A stretch of DNA of 39,671 nt, from assembly GCA_027460605.1 (NCBI GenBank), contig JAPZAN010000207.1:1-39671 (forward strand). The letters run 5' to 3'. The DNA comes from Candidatus Methanoperedens sp. (lineage in GTDB: Archaea > Halobacteriota > Methanosarcinia > Methanosarcinales > Methanoperedenaceae). Shown here piece after piece: positions 8,250 through 17,700 of this stretch. The notes below the pieces were generated by a model. The model was not told the origin of the DNA. It ran no database searches and saw only the letters and a list, made by a program, of their open reading frames with translations. Made by a program: the position numbers and the translations under genes. Positions within the stretch are counted from its first letter, which is position 1. The number at the start of each line of letters is the position of its first letter.

Positions 8250-8357
8250 TTCGAAGAAATCTATATGATAACAGTAAATGAGTTGTAGAAAAGATTAATT
8301 ATTCTTTAAAATAATAAACGGATATAATGAGCAATATAAATTATTTTAGGTTTTATA

Positions 8358-9122
8358 ATGAATCAAAAAGTCTCAGTAATAACTGTCTGCTATAATGCCG
8401 AGGAATTTATCGAGCAGGCAATAAATAGCGTATTGGATCAAACTTATGAAAATATTGAATATTTAATCATCGATGGAAATTCTAGTGATAATACCGTATC
8501 AATAATAAATAAATATAAAGATAAAATACATTATTTTTTAAGTGAACCTGATAAAGGTATTTACGAGGCAATGAACAAGGGAATAAAAGCTGCATCAGGA
8601 GATATATTATATTTTTTAAATTCTGATGATATATTTTATGATAAATATGTTGTAGAAAATATAGTTAAAATGTTTAAGCTAAATGATGAAATCGAACTTC
8701 TTTACGGCCCAATACTTATAAAGGATTCTTTCACGAATGAATCATTTGTTAAAACTCATGAAAATATATCCAAATCGTTCTTCATATATGATACAATATG
8801 CCATCAAGGGATATTTTTTAAGGCAGATACTTTTAAAAAATGTGGTCTTTTCGATGATACCTATAAAATAGTTGGTGATTATGAATGGCTATTAAGAGCA
8901 TTTTACAAATATGATATTAAAAGAAAATACTATAGAAGTGTGATAGCAATATTCAGATTCGGTGGCATGAGTTGTTCGAAAGAATTTTCAGAACTTCATG
9001 CAAAAGAGTGGCGACGAGCTTTCAACAAATATTTTAATAAATTTGAATTTTATAAATACATGTTTATTTTACTGATAAAGAAAATTTTAATAAGACCAAA
9101 GAGAATTTTGAATTACCAATAA
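8358..9122 (+). CDS. GT2 family glycosyltransferase (WcaA-like)
   Basis: About 254 residues of the GT-A fold. The N-terminus reads VSVITVCYNAEEFIEQAINS and YLIIDGNSSDNT; the metal-binding acidic motif is LYFLNSDDIFY near residue 95. The IDGxSxDxT and PDKGIYEAMNKGI motifs match transferases adding hexoses to lipid-linked oligosaccharides. There is no transmembrane domain, so it is likely a cytoplasmic, membrane-associated enzyme. It is preceded by about 108 bases after the GT4 remnant containing AT-rich promoter-like sequence but no clear gene. Donor and acceptor sugars are unknown. Confidence 0.88.
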   Translation: MNQKVSVITVCYNAEEFIEQAINSVLDQTYENIEYLIIDGNSSDNTVSIINKYKDKIHYFLSEPDKGIYEAMNKGIKAASGDILYFLNSDDIFYDKYVVENIVKMFKLNDEIELLYGPILIKDSFTNESFVKTHENISKSFFIYDTICHQGIFFKADTFKKCGLFDDTYKIVGDYEWLLRAFYKYDIKRKYYRSVIAIFRFGGMSCSKEFSELHAKEWRRAFNKYFNKFEFYKYMFILLIKKILIRPKRILNYQ

Positions 9123-9161
9123 AATATATAATAGATAATTTTGCATATTCACAATCGGCAT

Positions 9162-9245
9162 ATGAAAATTCCAGAAATTCAAAAAATAGTGTTGTTAGCA
9201 GGCGAACATCTTCATGAAATAACTTCTGAGTATATTAAGAAATGA
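9162..9245 (+). CDS. 27-residue ORF coupled to the next glycosyltransferase
   Basis: A small frame starts at ATG 9162 (MKIPEIQKIVLLAGEHLHEI) and its TGA overlaps the next gene's ATG as ATGA. It has no clear Shine-Dalgarno and matches nothing I know. It could be a translational leader, a remnant, or chance; the neat stop/start overlap is the only point in its favour. Confidence 0.2.
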   Translation: MKIPEIQKIVLLAGEHLHEITSEYIKK

Positions 9246-10231
9246 CTCCTAAAGTTTCTGTTATCATACCTTTATATAATAAAGGAAATTGTGTAGAACG
9301 GACATTGAGATCCATATTAAAGCAAACATACCAGGATTTCGAGATTATTGTAGTTGATGATGGTTCTACAGATAATGGTCCAGAAATCGTAAAAAAATTT
9401 ATAGACCCACGTATCAACTTGATTCAACAGGATAATAGAGGGCCTGGTGCTGCTAGAAATATTGGATTAACACACACTAAAGGGGAATATGTAGTTTTTT
9501 TAGATGCTGATGACGAATGGTTACCAGAATTTCTACAAAGAGGTTTAGATTTTTTAACGAATAATAAAGGTGTTGCTACGATTTCATCAGGGTATTACGA
9601 TACAGGAATAGATAATTATGAATTAAACAAAATATGGGATCGAAAAAACGTTAAAAATGGAATATATGAATTATCTAAAAATACACAATCTGAAATAGCT
9701 ATATGGCTTATTGCTTATATGATTCCATGTACGACATTTGCAAAAAAAAATATAATAAAAAAATATGGAGGATTTTTTGATAAAAATAGGTGTTTATATG
9801 GTGAAGATGCCCATCTTTGGTTAAAAATTCTATTGAATGAAAAAATTGGAATATCTCGAGAAAAACTGGTTATCATTCATAGAGATGATTCAAGTTTAAG
9901 TAGCAATCTGCAAGGGGTACATCCGATACCGCCTTTATTAATATATAACGATAGTATAGATGTTTTTTGTCCTATTGAAAAAAAAAATCTTCTAAAGAAT
10001 ATTCTTGCAATTTATGCAAGTAGGGAATCAAAATATTATGCAATTTTCGGTCAAAAAATCGAGGCAGCAAGCTTATTGAAAAAATTCTGTTCCGTTAATA
10101 AACCAAGAGAATATTATAATGCTAAATTTGTAATATATTTCTCATTTATTATTCCATATATGAGGCCAATATGGAGAAAATTAAGAAATTTTAGTGGTAC
10201 TTGGTTAGATTTCTTGAAAATATATTCTTGA
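9242..10231 (+). CDS. GT2 family glycosyltransferase
   Basis: A 329-residue GT-A protein. The first 50 residues hold VSVIIPLYNKGNCVERTLRS and FEIIVVDDGSTDNGPEIV, and the metal-binding motif YVVFLDADDEWLPEF is near residue 80. The second half (YGEDAHLWLKILL, then a basic hydrophobic tail near IYFSFIIPYMRP) is typical of O-antigen-type GT2 enzymes that may touch the membrane. It is the last + strand gene before the strand switch; 70 bases separate it from a converging GT2 gene. That gap contains a short inverted repeat AGTTC-TGA-GAACT at 10271-10283, a weak hairpin that could help end transcription. Confidence 0.88.
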   Translation: MTPKVSVIIPLYNKGNCVERTLRSILKQTYQDFEIIVVDDGSTDNGPEIVKKFIDPRINLIQQDNRGPGAARNIGLTHTKGEYVVFLDADDEWLPEFLQRGLDFLTNNKGVATISSGYYDTGIDNYELNKIWDRKNVKNGIYELSKNTQSEIAIWLIAYMIPCTTFAKKNIIKKYGGFFDKNRCLYGEDAHLWLKILLNEKIGISREKLVIIHRDDSSLSSNLQGVHPIPPLLIYNDSIDVFCPIEKKNLLKNILAIYASRESKYYAIFGQKIEAASLLKKFCSVNKPREYYNAKFVIYFSFIIPYMRPIWRKLRNFSGTWLDFLKIYS

Positions 10232-10301
10232 CATTTTGGAGAAATGTAACCGAGAAATTTGTTCTGATATAGTTCTGAGAACTTTGTATTTAAGACCAAC
10301 T

Positions 10302-11180
10302 TTACAAAAATCTTATCTTTGTGATTGCACTAGTCATACCTAAAATCAATTTGTAGATTCTCTCTATTAAAAACCCTATTAACATCAAATATAGTCCCTG
10401 TTTTAATTTATAATTTTCTTTAAGAAAAGGATAGAATTTTTTTAAAAAATAGTGATTATTTTTAATAGTCCAATACTCATAGAACAATCGATTCATTTTC
10501 CATTGCCCCCCCTTATTTACTTTTTGTCTTGGAAGATGATAACATATAGCATGTGGACAAAAGATTATTTTAAATCCACTTTTTAATGCAGAGATTTGAG
10601 GGTCTGTCTCTTCTCGGTATCCATTTCCACCATAATTTTTATCGTATATTATTACATCAAATATTTGTTTTCGTGCTAAATAACATGCATGTACAAATGG
10701 AACTTCTGTATCCTGATTCGTTTTTATGCTAAAGTTCCCTTCAAATCGTTCAAAATCAATAAGAGGCTTATGAATTTTATCGCATCTAGTTATAGATTCA
10801 TCGTCACTTTCTTTTTCTGATTTATAAATAATACGGCCAGCAATAATATCGGCGTTATTCTTTTTCATACACTCTATTAATTGTTGAGAATAATTGCCAT
10901 CAAAATAAACATCGTCCTCACCAAATAAAATTAAATCGCATTTTGAATAAGTAATTCCAGTCCTTTTTGCGAATGCAGCCCCTTTTTGGACATCGTGTTT
11001 TATATAAAATAGATTAGGGTATTTATTTTGAAGGCACTTTATATTTTCTTCAGTCGAATCTGTACTAGCATCATCTACTATTATTATTTCATTTACAAAT
11101 TTTTGCTTAAGATACGTAGGAAGTGTTTTCTCTAAAACAATTGCTCTATTATATGTTGGTATTATTATACTAATTTTCAT
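10302..11180 (-). CDS. GT2 family glycosyltransferase
   Basis: A 292-residue GT-A protein starting ISIIIPTYNRAIVLEKTLPT with VDDASTDSTEE. The metal-binding motif is the variant LILFGEDDVYFDGNY (EDD rather than DxD). YREETDPQISALKSGFKIIF and CPHAICYH match the C-terminal half of rhamnosyl- or galactosyl-transferase-like GT2 proteins. It is the last gene of the long - strand glycan run. The 61 bases to the upstream DUF2206 gene hold nothing clear. The sugar is unknown. Confidence 0.87.
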   Translation of the reverse strand: MKISIIIPTYNRAIVLEKTLPTYLKQKFVNEIIIVDDASTDSTEENIKCLQNKYPNLFYIKHDVQKGAAFAKRTGITYSKCDLILFGEDDVYFDGNYSQQLIECMKKNNADIIAGRIIYKSEKESDDESITRCDKIHKPLIDFERFEGNFSIKTNQDTEVPFVHACYLARKQIFDVIIYDKNYGGNGYREETDPQISALKSGFKIIFCPHAICYHLPRQKVNKGGQWKMNRLFYEYWTIKNNHYFLKKFYPFLKENYKLKQGLYLMLIGFLIERIYKLILGMTSAITKIRFL

Positions 11181-11241
11181 ATCATTGTAATATAGATAAA
11201 ATATAGAAAATCGGCTACTTCATAAAAAATCATTAAAAAAT

Positions 11242-13341
11242 TCATCGATAATATACCTGTGCTCCTCCATTGACATAAATCTTGTTTGTATTATTTAGAT
11301 AATCAGAAGTGAAATCCATTTTCACACTTTTTCCGTATTTAGCAATAATATTTTCTTTTATATTTAACGTCCCAAAGTACATATAAGATTTCGCTTCAAT
11401 TTTGAAGTCATCTGGTAAAATTCTCCATTCCCCAGAGAATCTTCTTAATAAAACTTGTCTATAAAAATCAGCATACACATGATTATCATTTTTTGTATTA
11501 TATAACCAGGTAGCGCCAAAAACTTCTTGTTCGTTAAATCGAGGACCATCGATTGTGCTATTCAACGCAATTGACATAGGAGTATCTTTTGCAACCTCAT
11601 AAATAAAACCTGAATTAAACAATAAAAATATTATAATAAATATAGAAATTATTTTTAGGGAATTTCTATCTGTACAGGATTTCTTAAATATTTTGCTAAT
11701 CGCCTTAAAAAAGATAATTCCACCAATCACTCCGAATGGTGCCAAAAAGATAAGTGCTATGTGGTATAGCCTTGATGTATTTAGTGTACCCGCAAAATAT
11801 GGAATTGTTACACCAGCGAGTAACATTATAAAATTTAATACACAAAACATAACATATTTGGTTTCAAATTTCATTTTTCCATTTTTGAAAAATAAGCTAA
11901 GAATTCCAACCGAAATAAATAATTGGGCTATTAAATGAACATATTTACCTAATTCATGTAATAGTGAAGGAGTTTTTAATAATATTAGAGATGCTCCTTG
12001 TACATATTTAGGGTTTAAAAAATCTTCGGAGATGCTACCTGTAATTTTGTCGAGTAATGTTACAATGGTATAGAATGAAGAAGAGCTTGAGGTGTACATA
12101 TACCATGTAATAAGAAATGCGAAATTCAACAAAACAAAATTAAATGTGATTGAGTTTATTATTTTCTTATGCCTATAATGAATATTTAAGTAAAGCAGAA
12201 ACCAAACCCCAATGAGTAAAGCAAAATAGATATACGATAGTCCATAATGTGATACATACAGCGAGAAGGAAAATATGATAGCTAATATTGATTTTTTTAA
12301 TTTGTTCATATTCTTATCAATCATTAAAAGTATCAATAGGACAAGGAAAAATTCTGCAATTTGCTGTCTTGCAAGTGCTAACATCTCCATGTAGAATACA
12401 AATAATGACATGAAGAAAAAACACCCCAAAAATGCAATTTTATCATTAGTCTGTTTTTGAAATACCCGGTATAAACCAACCGGTACTAAAGAAAAAATAA
12501 AGGGATAAAATATTTTAAATATCCAAATAAGATTCATACTTGATATAGCAGAGAAAATTGGCGCAATCATAATAATAGAAAGCATGCCATTTACACTGGA
12601 GGGGATTGTCGAATCCCATATTGATTTAGTTAAAACAATATTAGAAAAATAATATTCGGTTTGAATATCCCATCCCCATATATACTTCGAGATTAGAGAT
12701 CCATGAAATAAAAGAGATATTCCGATTACAAAAACAGTCAGAGGATATAACTTCTTTGGAATGAAGGTATCATATCCGATTAAAAGGCCAATTGCAGAAA
12801 TTATAGCAATCATTAGCAATAAAAGAATGTTATTTTGATGGAAATTGACGAAATAGGTACCAAATACTGCTAGGAAAGGAATCAGAATTAAAAATAATAC
12901 TGGAAGTGAGAAAACTTCTTTAATATTTATAAAACTGGGACTGAAGAAGTCTTTATCTCTCAGATAGCTTAATATGCAGAATACTGAGATAATCACACTT
13001 ATTGTGAATATCAAAGGTATAGTAGAAATTGGTTTATCTATGCCGAAAAAAGGATATATCCAATTAATTGAGGAACCAACTATAAATAAAGTCGAAATGC
13101 TTAATCCAACAGTATATAATAGTGTCTCAATATTTCCGAGTTTATGTAATTTTAGAACCCGTAGAATTAGAATTCCTGGTAAGAATGTAAGATAGATGAA
13201 GCCAACGATTTGTCTTAGGATTGGGAATGGCAAACCAATTGAATCTAAACCAATAGTACCCCACATTGCAAGTTGGATAGATAATATTACTTTGAGAAAC
13301 TTTTCAATTTTCCAATCGTTCATTTGTAAGGGATTTTGCAT
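11242..13341 (-). CDS. large multi-pass membrane protein, DUF2206 type (possible GT-C enzyme)
   Basis: A 699-residue protein with about 15 hydrophobic segments and a hydrophilic C-terminal portion of about 120 residues (FGATWLYNTKNDNHVYADFY, RRFSGEWRILPDDFK). This layout, in an archaeal glycan cluster, fits the DUF2206 family and resembles lipid-sugar-dependent GT-C transferases, which have many membrane helices and an outer soluble domain. An acidic loop such as YIWGWDIQTEYY between early helices could serve as the catalytic Asp site, by analogy only. The start at 13341 has no good Shine-Dalgarno; ATG 13323 is equally possible. It lies 7 bases from the preceding GT4 gene, so co-transcription is likely. 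Alternative roles are polymerase or flippase-like. Confidence 0.72.
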   Translation of the reverse strand: MQNPLQMNDWKIEKFLKVILSIQLAMWGTIGLDSIGLPFPILRQIVGFIYLTFLPGILILRVLKLHKLGNIETLLYTVGLSISTLFIVGSSINWIYPFFGIDKPISTIPLIFTISVIISVFCILSYLRDKDFFSPSFINIKEVFSLPVLFLILIPFLAVFGTYFVNFHQNNILLLLMIAIISAIGLLIGYDTFIPKKLYPLTVFVIGISLLFHGSLISKYIWGWDIQTEYYFSNIVLTKSIWDSTIPSSVNGMLSIIMIAPIFSAISSMNLIWIFKIFYPFIFSLVPVGLYRVFQKQTNDKIAFLGCFFFMSLFVFYMEMLALARQQIAEFFLVLLILLMIDKNMNKLKKSILAIIFSFSLYVSHYGLSYIYFALLIGVWFLLYLNIHYRHKKIINSITFNFVLLNFAFLITWYMYTSSSSSFYTIVTLLDKITGSISEDFLNPKYVQGASLILLKTPSLLHELGKYVHLIAQLFISVGILSLFFKNGKMKFETKYVMFCVLNFIMLLAGVTIPYFAGTLNTSRLYHIALIFLAPFGVIGGIIFFKAISKIFKKSCTDRNSLKIISIFIIIFLLFNSGFIYEVAKDTPMSIALNSTIDGPRFNEQEVFGATWLYNTKNDNHVYADFYRQVLLRRFSGEWRILPDDFKIEAKSYMYFGTLNIKENIIAKYGKSVKMDFTSDYLNNTNKIYVNGGAQVYYR

Positions 13342-13348
13342 AATTTTT

Positions 13349-14545
13349 TTAGTCTCTAGAAATATTATCTATCTGTTCTAATTCCTTATAAATTTCCAAA
13401 TATCCCTTCAAAACAACATTCCAATCCAGTTTTTCTTTTGCTAATTTTTTTCCATTTTCATTCAATCTTTTACGCAATTGGCTATCATTGATCAATTTGT
13501 ATGTTTTTTCTATGAAATCATCTTTAGCATCTTTGGCGATAATGATATTTTCACCATCGCTTATTGGCAATCCTTCGGCTCCAACTTTTGTAGATACTGT
13601 TGGAATACCTAATGCCAAATATTCTATTATTTTAAGTCTTGTCCCTGATCCCGCTATGAGAGGTACGATACCAATATCTCCCATACTTAGGTGTATTGGT
13701 AATTCCCCGAAGGGTATTTCAGGTAATTCAATAATTTTACTACCAATATTTAAAGAACGTCCCGGTCCGATTAATAATAACTTGAGGTTTTTCTGAATTT
13801 TATTTAGGTTTGGAAAAATAAATTCCTTGGATAATTTGTTTGCAATTAGATTTGGGAGATACGAAAGAGTTCCATGAAAAATGAGAACAATATCTTCTTT
13901 TTTTATTCCGTATTTTTTTCTTAATCTCTCTTTGTCCTCATTTGTAATCTGATATCTACCATAATCTATTCCATTTGGAATTACCTTTATCGGACTTATT
14001 ACACCAATTTTTCTTAATTCTTCTTTATCTTTGTCAGAAACTGTACTGATGAAATTTGCAAAATTACAGACATTTCGTTCAATTAATTTTATATTACTAC
14101 CCGATACATTACCCTCTTCAAGTAATCTGATGGATTCCACATTATGTTCCGATATTATAAATGGAATATTAAATTTCTTACAAATCCTTGAAACTTGGAA
14201 AGCAACATGTATAAATTCAGCCTGTACAATATCTGGTCGAATTTTAACGACAATTTTTTCAATGTCCCGTTTTACAAGAGGATTATAAATCCACCCCAAT
14301 GTCAAGAAACCTAATTTGCTTAATATGCTGGCTGTTAGATATGTAATTTTTGAAAACGTATATGCTTTTGCACCGCTATATTTTTCAACTATATCAAGGC
14401 CAATTTTATTTGTTCTGTTACCAATTATATGTACTTCAAAACCATTTTGTGAGAGAAACTTTAATTCTTCGATAACTCGAAGGATGCCTCCATGTGAAAT
14501 TGGATATAATGAATGAACCATCACAATTAGAATTTTTTTTTTCAT
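13349..14545 (-). CDS. GT4 family glycosyltransferase
   Basis: A 398-residue GT-B enzyme. The N-terminal domain has HSLYPISHGGILRVIEELKF, the usual glycine-rich acceptor-side loop, and ISEHNVES. The C-terminal domain has VIPNGIDYGRY, FHGTLSYLPN, LLIGPGRS and the donor-binding segment IVPLIAGSGTRLKIIEYLA with GLPISDGENIIIAKD. Such enzymes move a sugar from a nucleotide donor to a lipid-linked or other acceptor with retention of configuration. It sits among three consecutive GT4 genes transcribed leftward, 11 bases after the upstream GT4 stop. A run of T in the coding start (14529 region) is an AAAAAA-rich lysine stretch. Donor unknown. Confidence 0.88.
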   Translation of the reverse strand: MKKKILIVMVHSLYPISHGGILRVIEELKFLSQNGFEVHIIGNRTNKIGLDIVEKYSGAKAYTFSKITYLTASILSKLGFLTLGWIYNPLVKRDIEKIVVKIRPDIVQAEFIHVAFQVSRICKKFNIPFIISEHNVESIRLLEEGNVSGSNIKLIERNVCNFANFISTVSDKDKEELRKIGVISPIKVIPNGIDYGRYQITNEDKERLRKKYGIKKEDIVLIFHGTLSYLPNLIANKLSKEFIFPNLNKIQKNLKLLLIGPGRSLNIGSKIIELPEIPFGELPIHLSMGDIGIVPLIAGSGTRLKIIEYLALGIPTVSTKVGAEGLPISDGENIIIAKDAKDDFIEKTYKLINDSQLRKRLNENGKKLAKEKLDWNVVLKGYLEIYKELEQIDNISRD

Positions 14546-14556
14546 TATTCTCTCTT

Positions 14557-15756
14557 TTAATTTCCTTTTAACTTGACCAACATCTTGTTGATTTCAGCCT
14601 GGACACATTCTTCACTGTACCTTGTTCTAACTAAATCTAATGCATTTCTACCGATTATATCCCTCTTATTATTGTCTCTTGCTAAATCCAGAATAGCATC
14701 TATAAACTTTTGATTAACTGTATCGATGATAATGGCATGTTTGCCATTCTGTAAATTTATCCCTTCGATTCCATTTTTGGTTGAAATAATAGGTAATCCG
14801 GCGGCCATATAATCAAATATTTTTATTTTAATACCCGACCCCCCATTGAAGGGCACAATCGCAATATCTGAGTGTTTCAAAAGATTTGGTATATCTTCAA
14901 CAAATCCCAAAGATTTAATATTTCGTCTCTCAAACACTGGTGCATCAGTGCCAGCCAATAGAAATTTAATATTACGATTGTATTTCTCAACCTCAGGAGC
15001 AATATAATCTATAATCTGCATAAATGCTTTATAATTAACAGGATGGTCTTTATAAGACCCGTGAAATACAACGGTAATAATATTATTCGCTATTGTTTCT
15101 TCTCTTTCTAATGCAAAATTGTTGAGTTCGGTCAAGCTCATACAATGAGGGATTACGGTAATTTTATTTTTTTCTATATTATAATGTTTTATAAGTTTTT
15201 GCTTATCCGATTCGCTGATGGCAATAATATGGCTTGACCTATTACAAGCCAGTTGTTCCAATATGATTAAATATTTACTGAATATTGACCCAACTATTCT
15301 ACCAATGGCACTACCAATGAAATTATTTTTTAATATATTAAAAGTATTAATAAAATGCATCGATACTAATTTCGGTGATGTCCCTCTTATAACAAACTCA
15401 GCACCATAAATTATTGGAACATTTCTGCAAAAAAAACTTGCTGAAATCACACCATACGGTAACGTGATAAATATAAAATCAATTTTTTCCTTTTTAATAA
15501 TTCTTCTAATTTTAATAATATAATCAAAATTAAAATCTGTGAAAACCGCCAAATAATTTTTAAATATTGACAATTGCCTAAATTGGTACGTACTCATAAT
15601 ATTTACATTAGCAGATTTATTTTGTTCAGTAAGAGGGGACAAGAAAATCAAGTTGTTTTTATTTGAAAATAATTTAAATAATTTAACGAGTCTAGCTTTC
15701 GTGCCAGTATCCTTAAGAACAACATTAGGATTTGTGTAGATAACTAAAATTTTCAT
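14557..15756 (-). CDS. GT4 family glycosyltransferase
   Basis: A 399-residue GT-B protein. The N-terminal domain begins KILVIYTNPNVVLKDTGTKA. A linker with IIAISESDKQKLI precedes the C-terminal Rossmann domain with VIPHCMSLTEL, VVFHGSYKDHPVN, FLLAGTDAP and the donor motif IVPFNGGSGIKIKIFDYMA followed by GLPIISTKNGIEG. It resembles its downstream neighbour in the GSGxxxKI(I/F)xY motif, so the two may be ancient duplicates working on successive sugars. The start ATG overlaps the stop of the upstream GT4 gene as ATGA. The sugar specificity cannot be read. Confidence 0.87.
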   Translation of the reverse strand: MKILVIYTNPNVVLKDTGTKARLVKLFKLFSNKNNLIFLSPLTEQNKSANVNIMSTYQFRQLSIFKNYLAVFTDFNFDYIIKIRRIIKKEKIDFIFITLPYGVISASFFCRNVPIIYGAEFVIRGTSPKLVSMHFINTFNILKNNFIGSAIGRIVGSIFSKYLIILEQLACNRSSHIIAISESDKQKLIKHYNIEKNKITVIPHCMSLTELNNFALEREETIANNIITVVFHGSYKDHPVNYKAFMQIIDYIAPEVEKYNRNIKFLLAGTDAPVFERRNIKSLGFVEDIPNLLKHSDIAIVPFNGGSGIKIKIFDYMAAGLPIISTKNGIEGINLQNGKHAIIIDTVNQKFIDAILDLARDNNKRDIIGRNALDLVRTRYSEECVQAEINKMLVKLKGN

Positions 15757-16928
15757 GATAGATCGGATTCTAATGCTTCATCAAAAATCTCTTTTAACTT
15801 GTTGTTCCTAAAATCAATTGAAAATTTCCCAATTTCAATTTCTTGCCTACCCTGAAATCCCATTCTTCTTCTTATTCTTTCGTTTTCTATCAGAATTCCA
15901 GTCTTCTCAACAAGTTCATTTACTACCGCTGAATCGGTAGCATTTTTGATAATTTCTAAGGTTTTTTGCTCACTCCAATTTGGAATAAAATTATTTATGT
16001 AATAATTTATTTTTTTTGATTTTTTAATTAAAAACCCTGTTTTGCCATCACTAACCATTTCTGGGTTAGCCCACACATCTGTTGTTATGACTGGTAATTC
16101 ATAACTCATTGCTTCTAGAATTACCATTCCCGGTGTATTATGAGAGGGAAATAAAAAAATGTCTGCAGATTTAAATTCCTTTTCGAGTTCTTCCCATTGG
16201 ATTATTTCGTCGATTATCTGAATATTTTTTATTTGCTTAAACTTCTCCTTAATGTGCTTCGGAACATACGAACGGATAACCAGCTCCAGATTATCATATC
16301 TGTTATTTAGTCGCAAAAACGACTCTAATACTTCCTTTCCACCCTTAATATCAAAATCTTTTGGAATATTGATTGAAGCAACAAAAAGAAGTTTTATTTT
16401 ATCTTTGTTAAATTGTTTGTCAAAATTCTTTTTATGCATCGCGAGATGGACTGTTTCTACTTTATTCAAAATTTTTTTATCCTTTATTGTTAAAAAAATT
16501 GTTTTTTTTCCGGCATCCGTCCATGGCATTATTTTCTTACAATTTTCAGATCTCAATACCTTTTCGATAATTCGCTGATATCTTTTTAAATGTCCGTAAT
16601 TATATCCTGCAAGATGTGTTACAAATTCTAAATCGACAACCCAAGGCTCTTTCCTGAAAATTAAATGGCCGGAAGAATATGTTAAATTTATGTCTTTAGG
16701 TAATTTTTTAAATTTATCGAAATAAGCTTTTGCAAGATTTACTGGAATTATTTTAGCTAATACATTTTTCTGAAAGGAATATAAAAAATCTATCTCCGAT
16801 ATGAATTTTGAGGTCTTTTCCCAGGTTTCATTTTTTGTAACAAACTCATATCCATATGGGGGATAATTTATTAATTCATTATACAATGAATGTTTTTTCC
16901 CAGCAATATCCAAATATATTTTTTTCAT
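15753..16928 (-). CDS. GT4 family glycosyltransferase
   Basis: A 391-residue protein whose C-terminal half is clearly GT-B: KLLFVASINIPKDFDIKGGK, IQIIDEI, and the donor motif ADIFLFPSHNTPGMVILEAM followed by SYELPVITTDVWANPEMVSD and GKTGFLI. The N-terminal half is more divergent and lacks the usual glycine-rich loop; it begins KKIYLDIAGKKHSLYNELIN. That suggests an unusual acceptor. ATGA overlaps tie it to the methyltransferase upstream and the GT4 gene downstream, so the three are translationally coupled. Confidence 0.85.
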   Translation of the reverse strand: MKKIYLDIAGKKHSLYNELINYPPYGYEFVTKNETWEKTSKFISEIDFLYSFQKNVLAKIIPVNLAKAYFDKFKKLPKDINLTYSSGHLIFRKEPWVVDLEFVTHLAGYNYGHLKRYQRIIEKVLRSENCKKIMPWTDAGKKTIFLTIKDKKILNKVETVHLAMHKKNFDKQFNKDKIKLLFVASINIPKDFDIKGGKEVLESFLRLNNRYDNLELVIRSYVPKHIKEKFKQIKNIQIIDEIIQWEELEKEFKSADIFLFPSHNTPGMVILEAMSYELPVITTDVWANPEMVSDGKTGFLIKKSKKINYYINNFIPNWSEQKTLEIIKNATDSAVVNELVEKTGILIENERIRRRMGFQGRQEIEIGKFSIDFRNNKLKEIFDEALESDLS

Positions 16929-17629
16929 TGTTTTTCCTTTTGTGCATTTATCAATGCAATCGAAGTCATTCCTACAAATTCGGATTTTGTATTTTCAGCT
17001 ATTACTTCTGCTTCACTTACACTGGCTGGAGACCAGATATTTGTCCTTTTTACTATGTATGATAGTTCCAAAATTCTTAATCCAGATAATAACTCATTTA
17101 ATGAATGGGGGCTATATACTCGATGTAAAGGCACTCGATCTCTTGAGTAGCAAATTGTATCTATGCCACAAGGAATTGTAAGAATAATTTTTCCACCAGG
17201 TTTAACAATTCTTTTTAACTCTTCCATTGCTTTTTTATCGCCATTAGGGGAGATTGGGTCCCCATAACGTCCAAGACCCACATGCTCTATAGTAGATACA
17301 GCGCTAACTATATCGAAAAAATCATTATCAAATGGTAGATGTTCTAAACTGCTCTGAATAAAATAAAAATCTTGGTTGTGATAAGGACAAGCATCAATGC
17401 CATAAACTTCATGACCTGTTTTTGCAAGTTTAATAGGTAGTTTTGTTCCGGCGCAACCAACATCCAATATCCTTAGTTTTTTATCAGACCTAATATTTGA
17501 ATATATGAATTGGTATTCAATTAGCCTTGCTTCAAAAGAAAGCCTAGGTATTATGTAAGTTGCTTTTGCTATTTTTTTGAGTGCTTTTAATGTTAAATCG
17601 TTGTACCAAGTCACTTTACTACCTTCCAT
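16925..17629 (-). CDS. class I SAM-dependent methyltransferase
   Basis: A 234-residue protein with motif I LRILDVGCAGTKLPIKLA, an acidic strand end VYGIDACPY, the post-motif FFDIVSAVSTIEHVGLGRYG and KPGGKIILTIPCG. This is the Methyltransf_11/25 type common in glycan clusters. It overlaps the following GT4 gene by ATGA, so it probably modifies the same glycan. ATG 17629 has no strong ribosome site, and the 71 bases before it show no gene. The target sugar or lipid is unknown. Confidence 0.85.
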   Translation of the reverse strand: MEGSKVTWYNDLTLKALKKIAKATYIIPRLSFEARLIEYQFIYSNIRSDKKLRILDVGCAGTKLPIKLAKTGHEVYGIDACPYHNQDFYFIQSSLEHLPFDNDFFDIVSAVSTIEHVGLGRYGDPISPNGDKKAMEELKRIVKPGGKIILTIPCGIDTICYSRDRVPLHRVYSPHSLNELLSGLRILELSYIVKRTNIWSPASVSEAEVIAENTKSEFVGMTSIALINAQKEKQ

Positions 17630-17700
17630 ATAATCAGGTTTGAGAAATATTAGCCAATTGTCTTAAAATATTAAAATTCATAAAAATCAATCCCATTGTC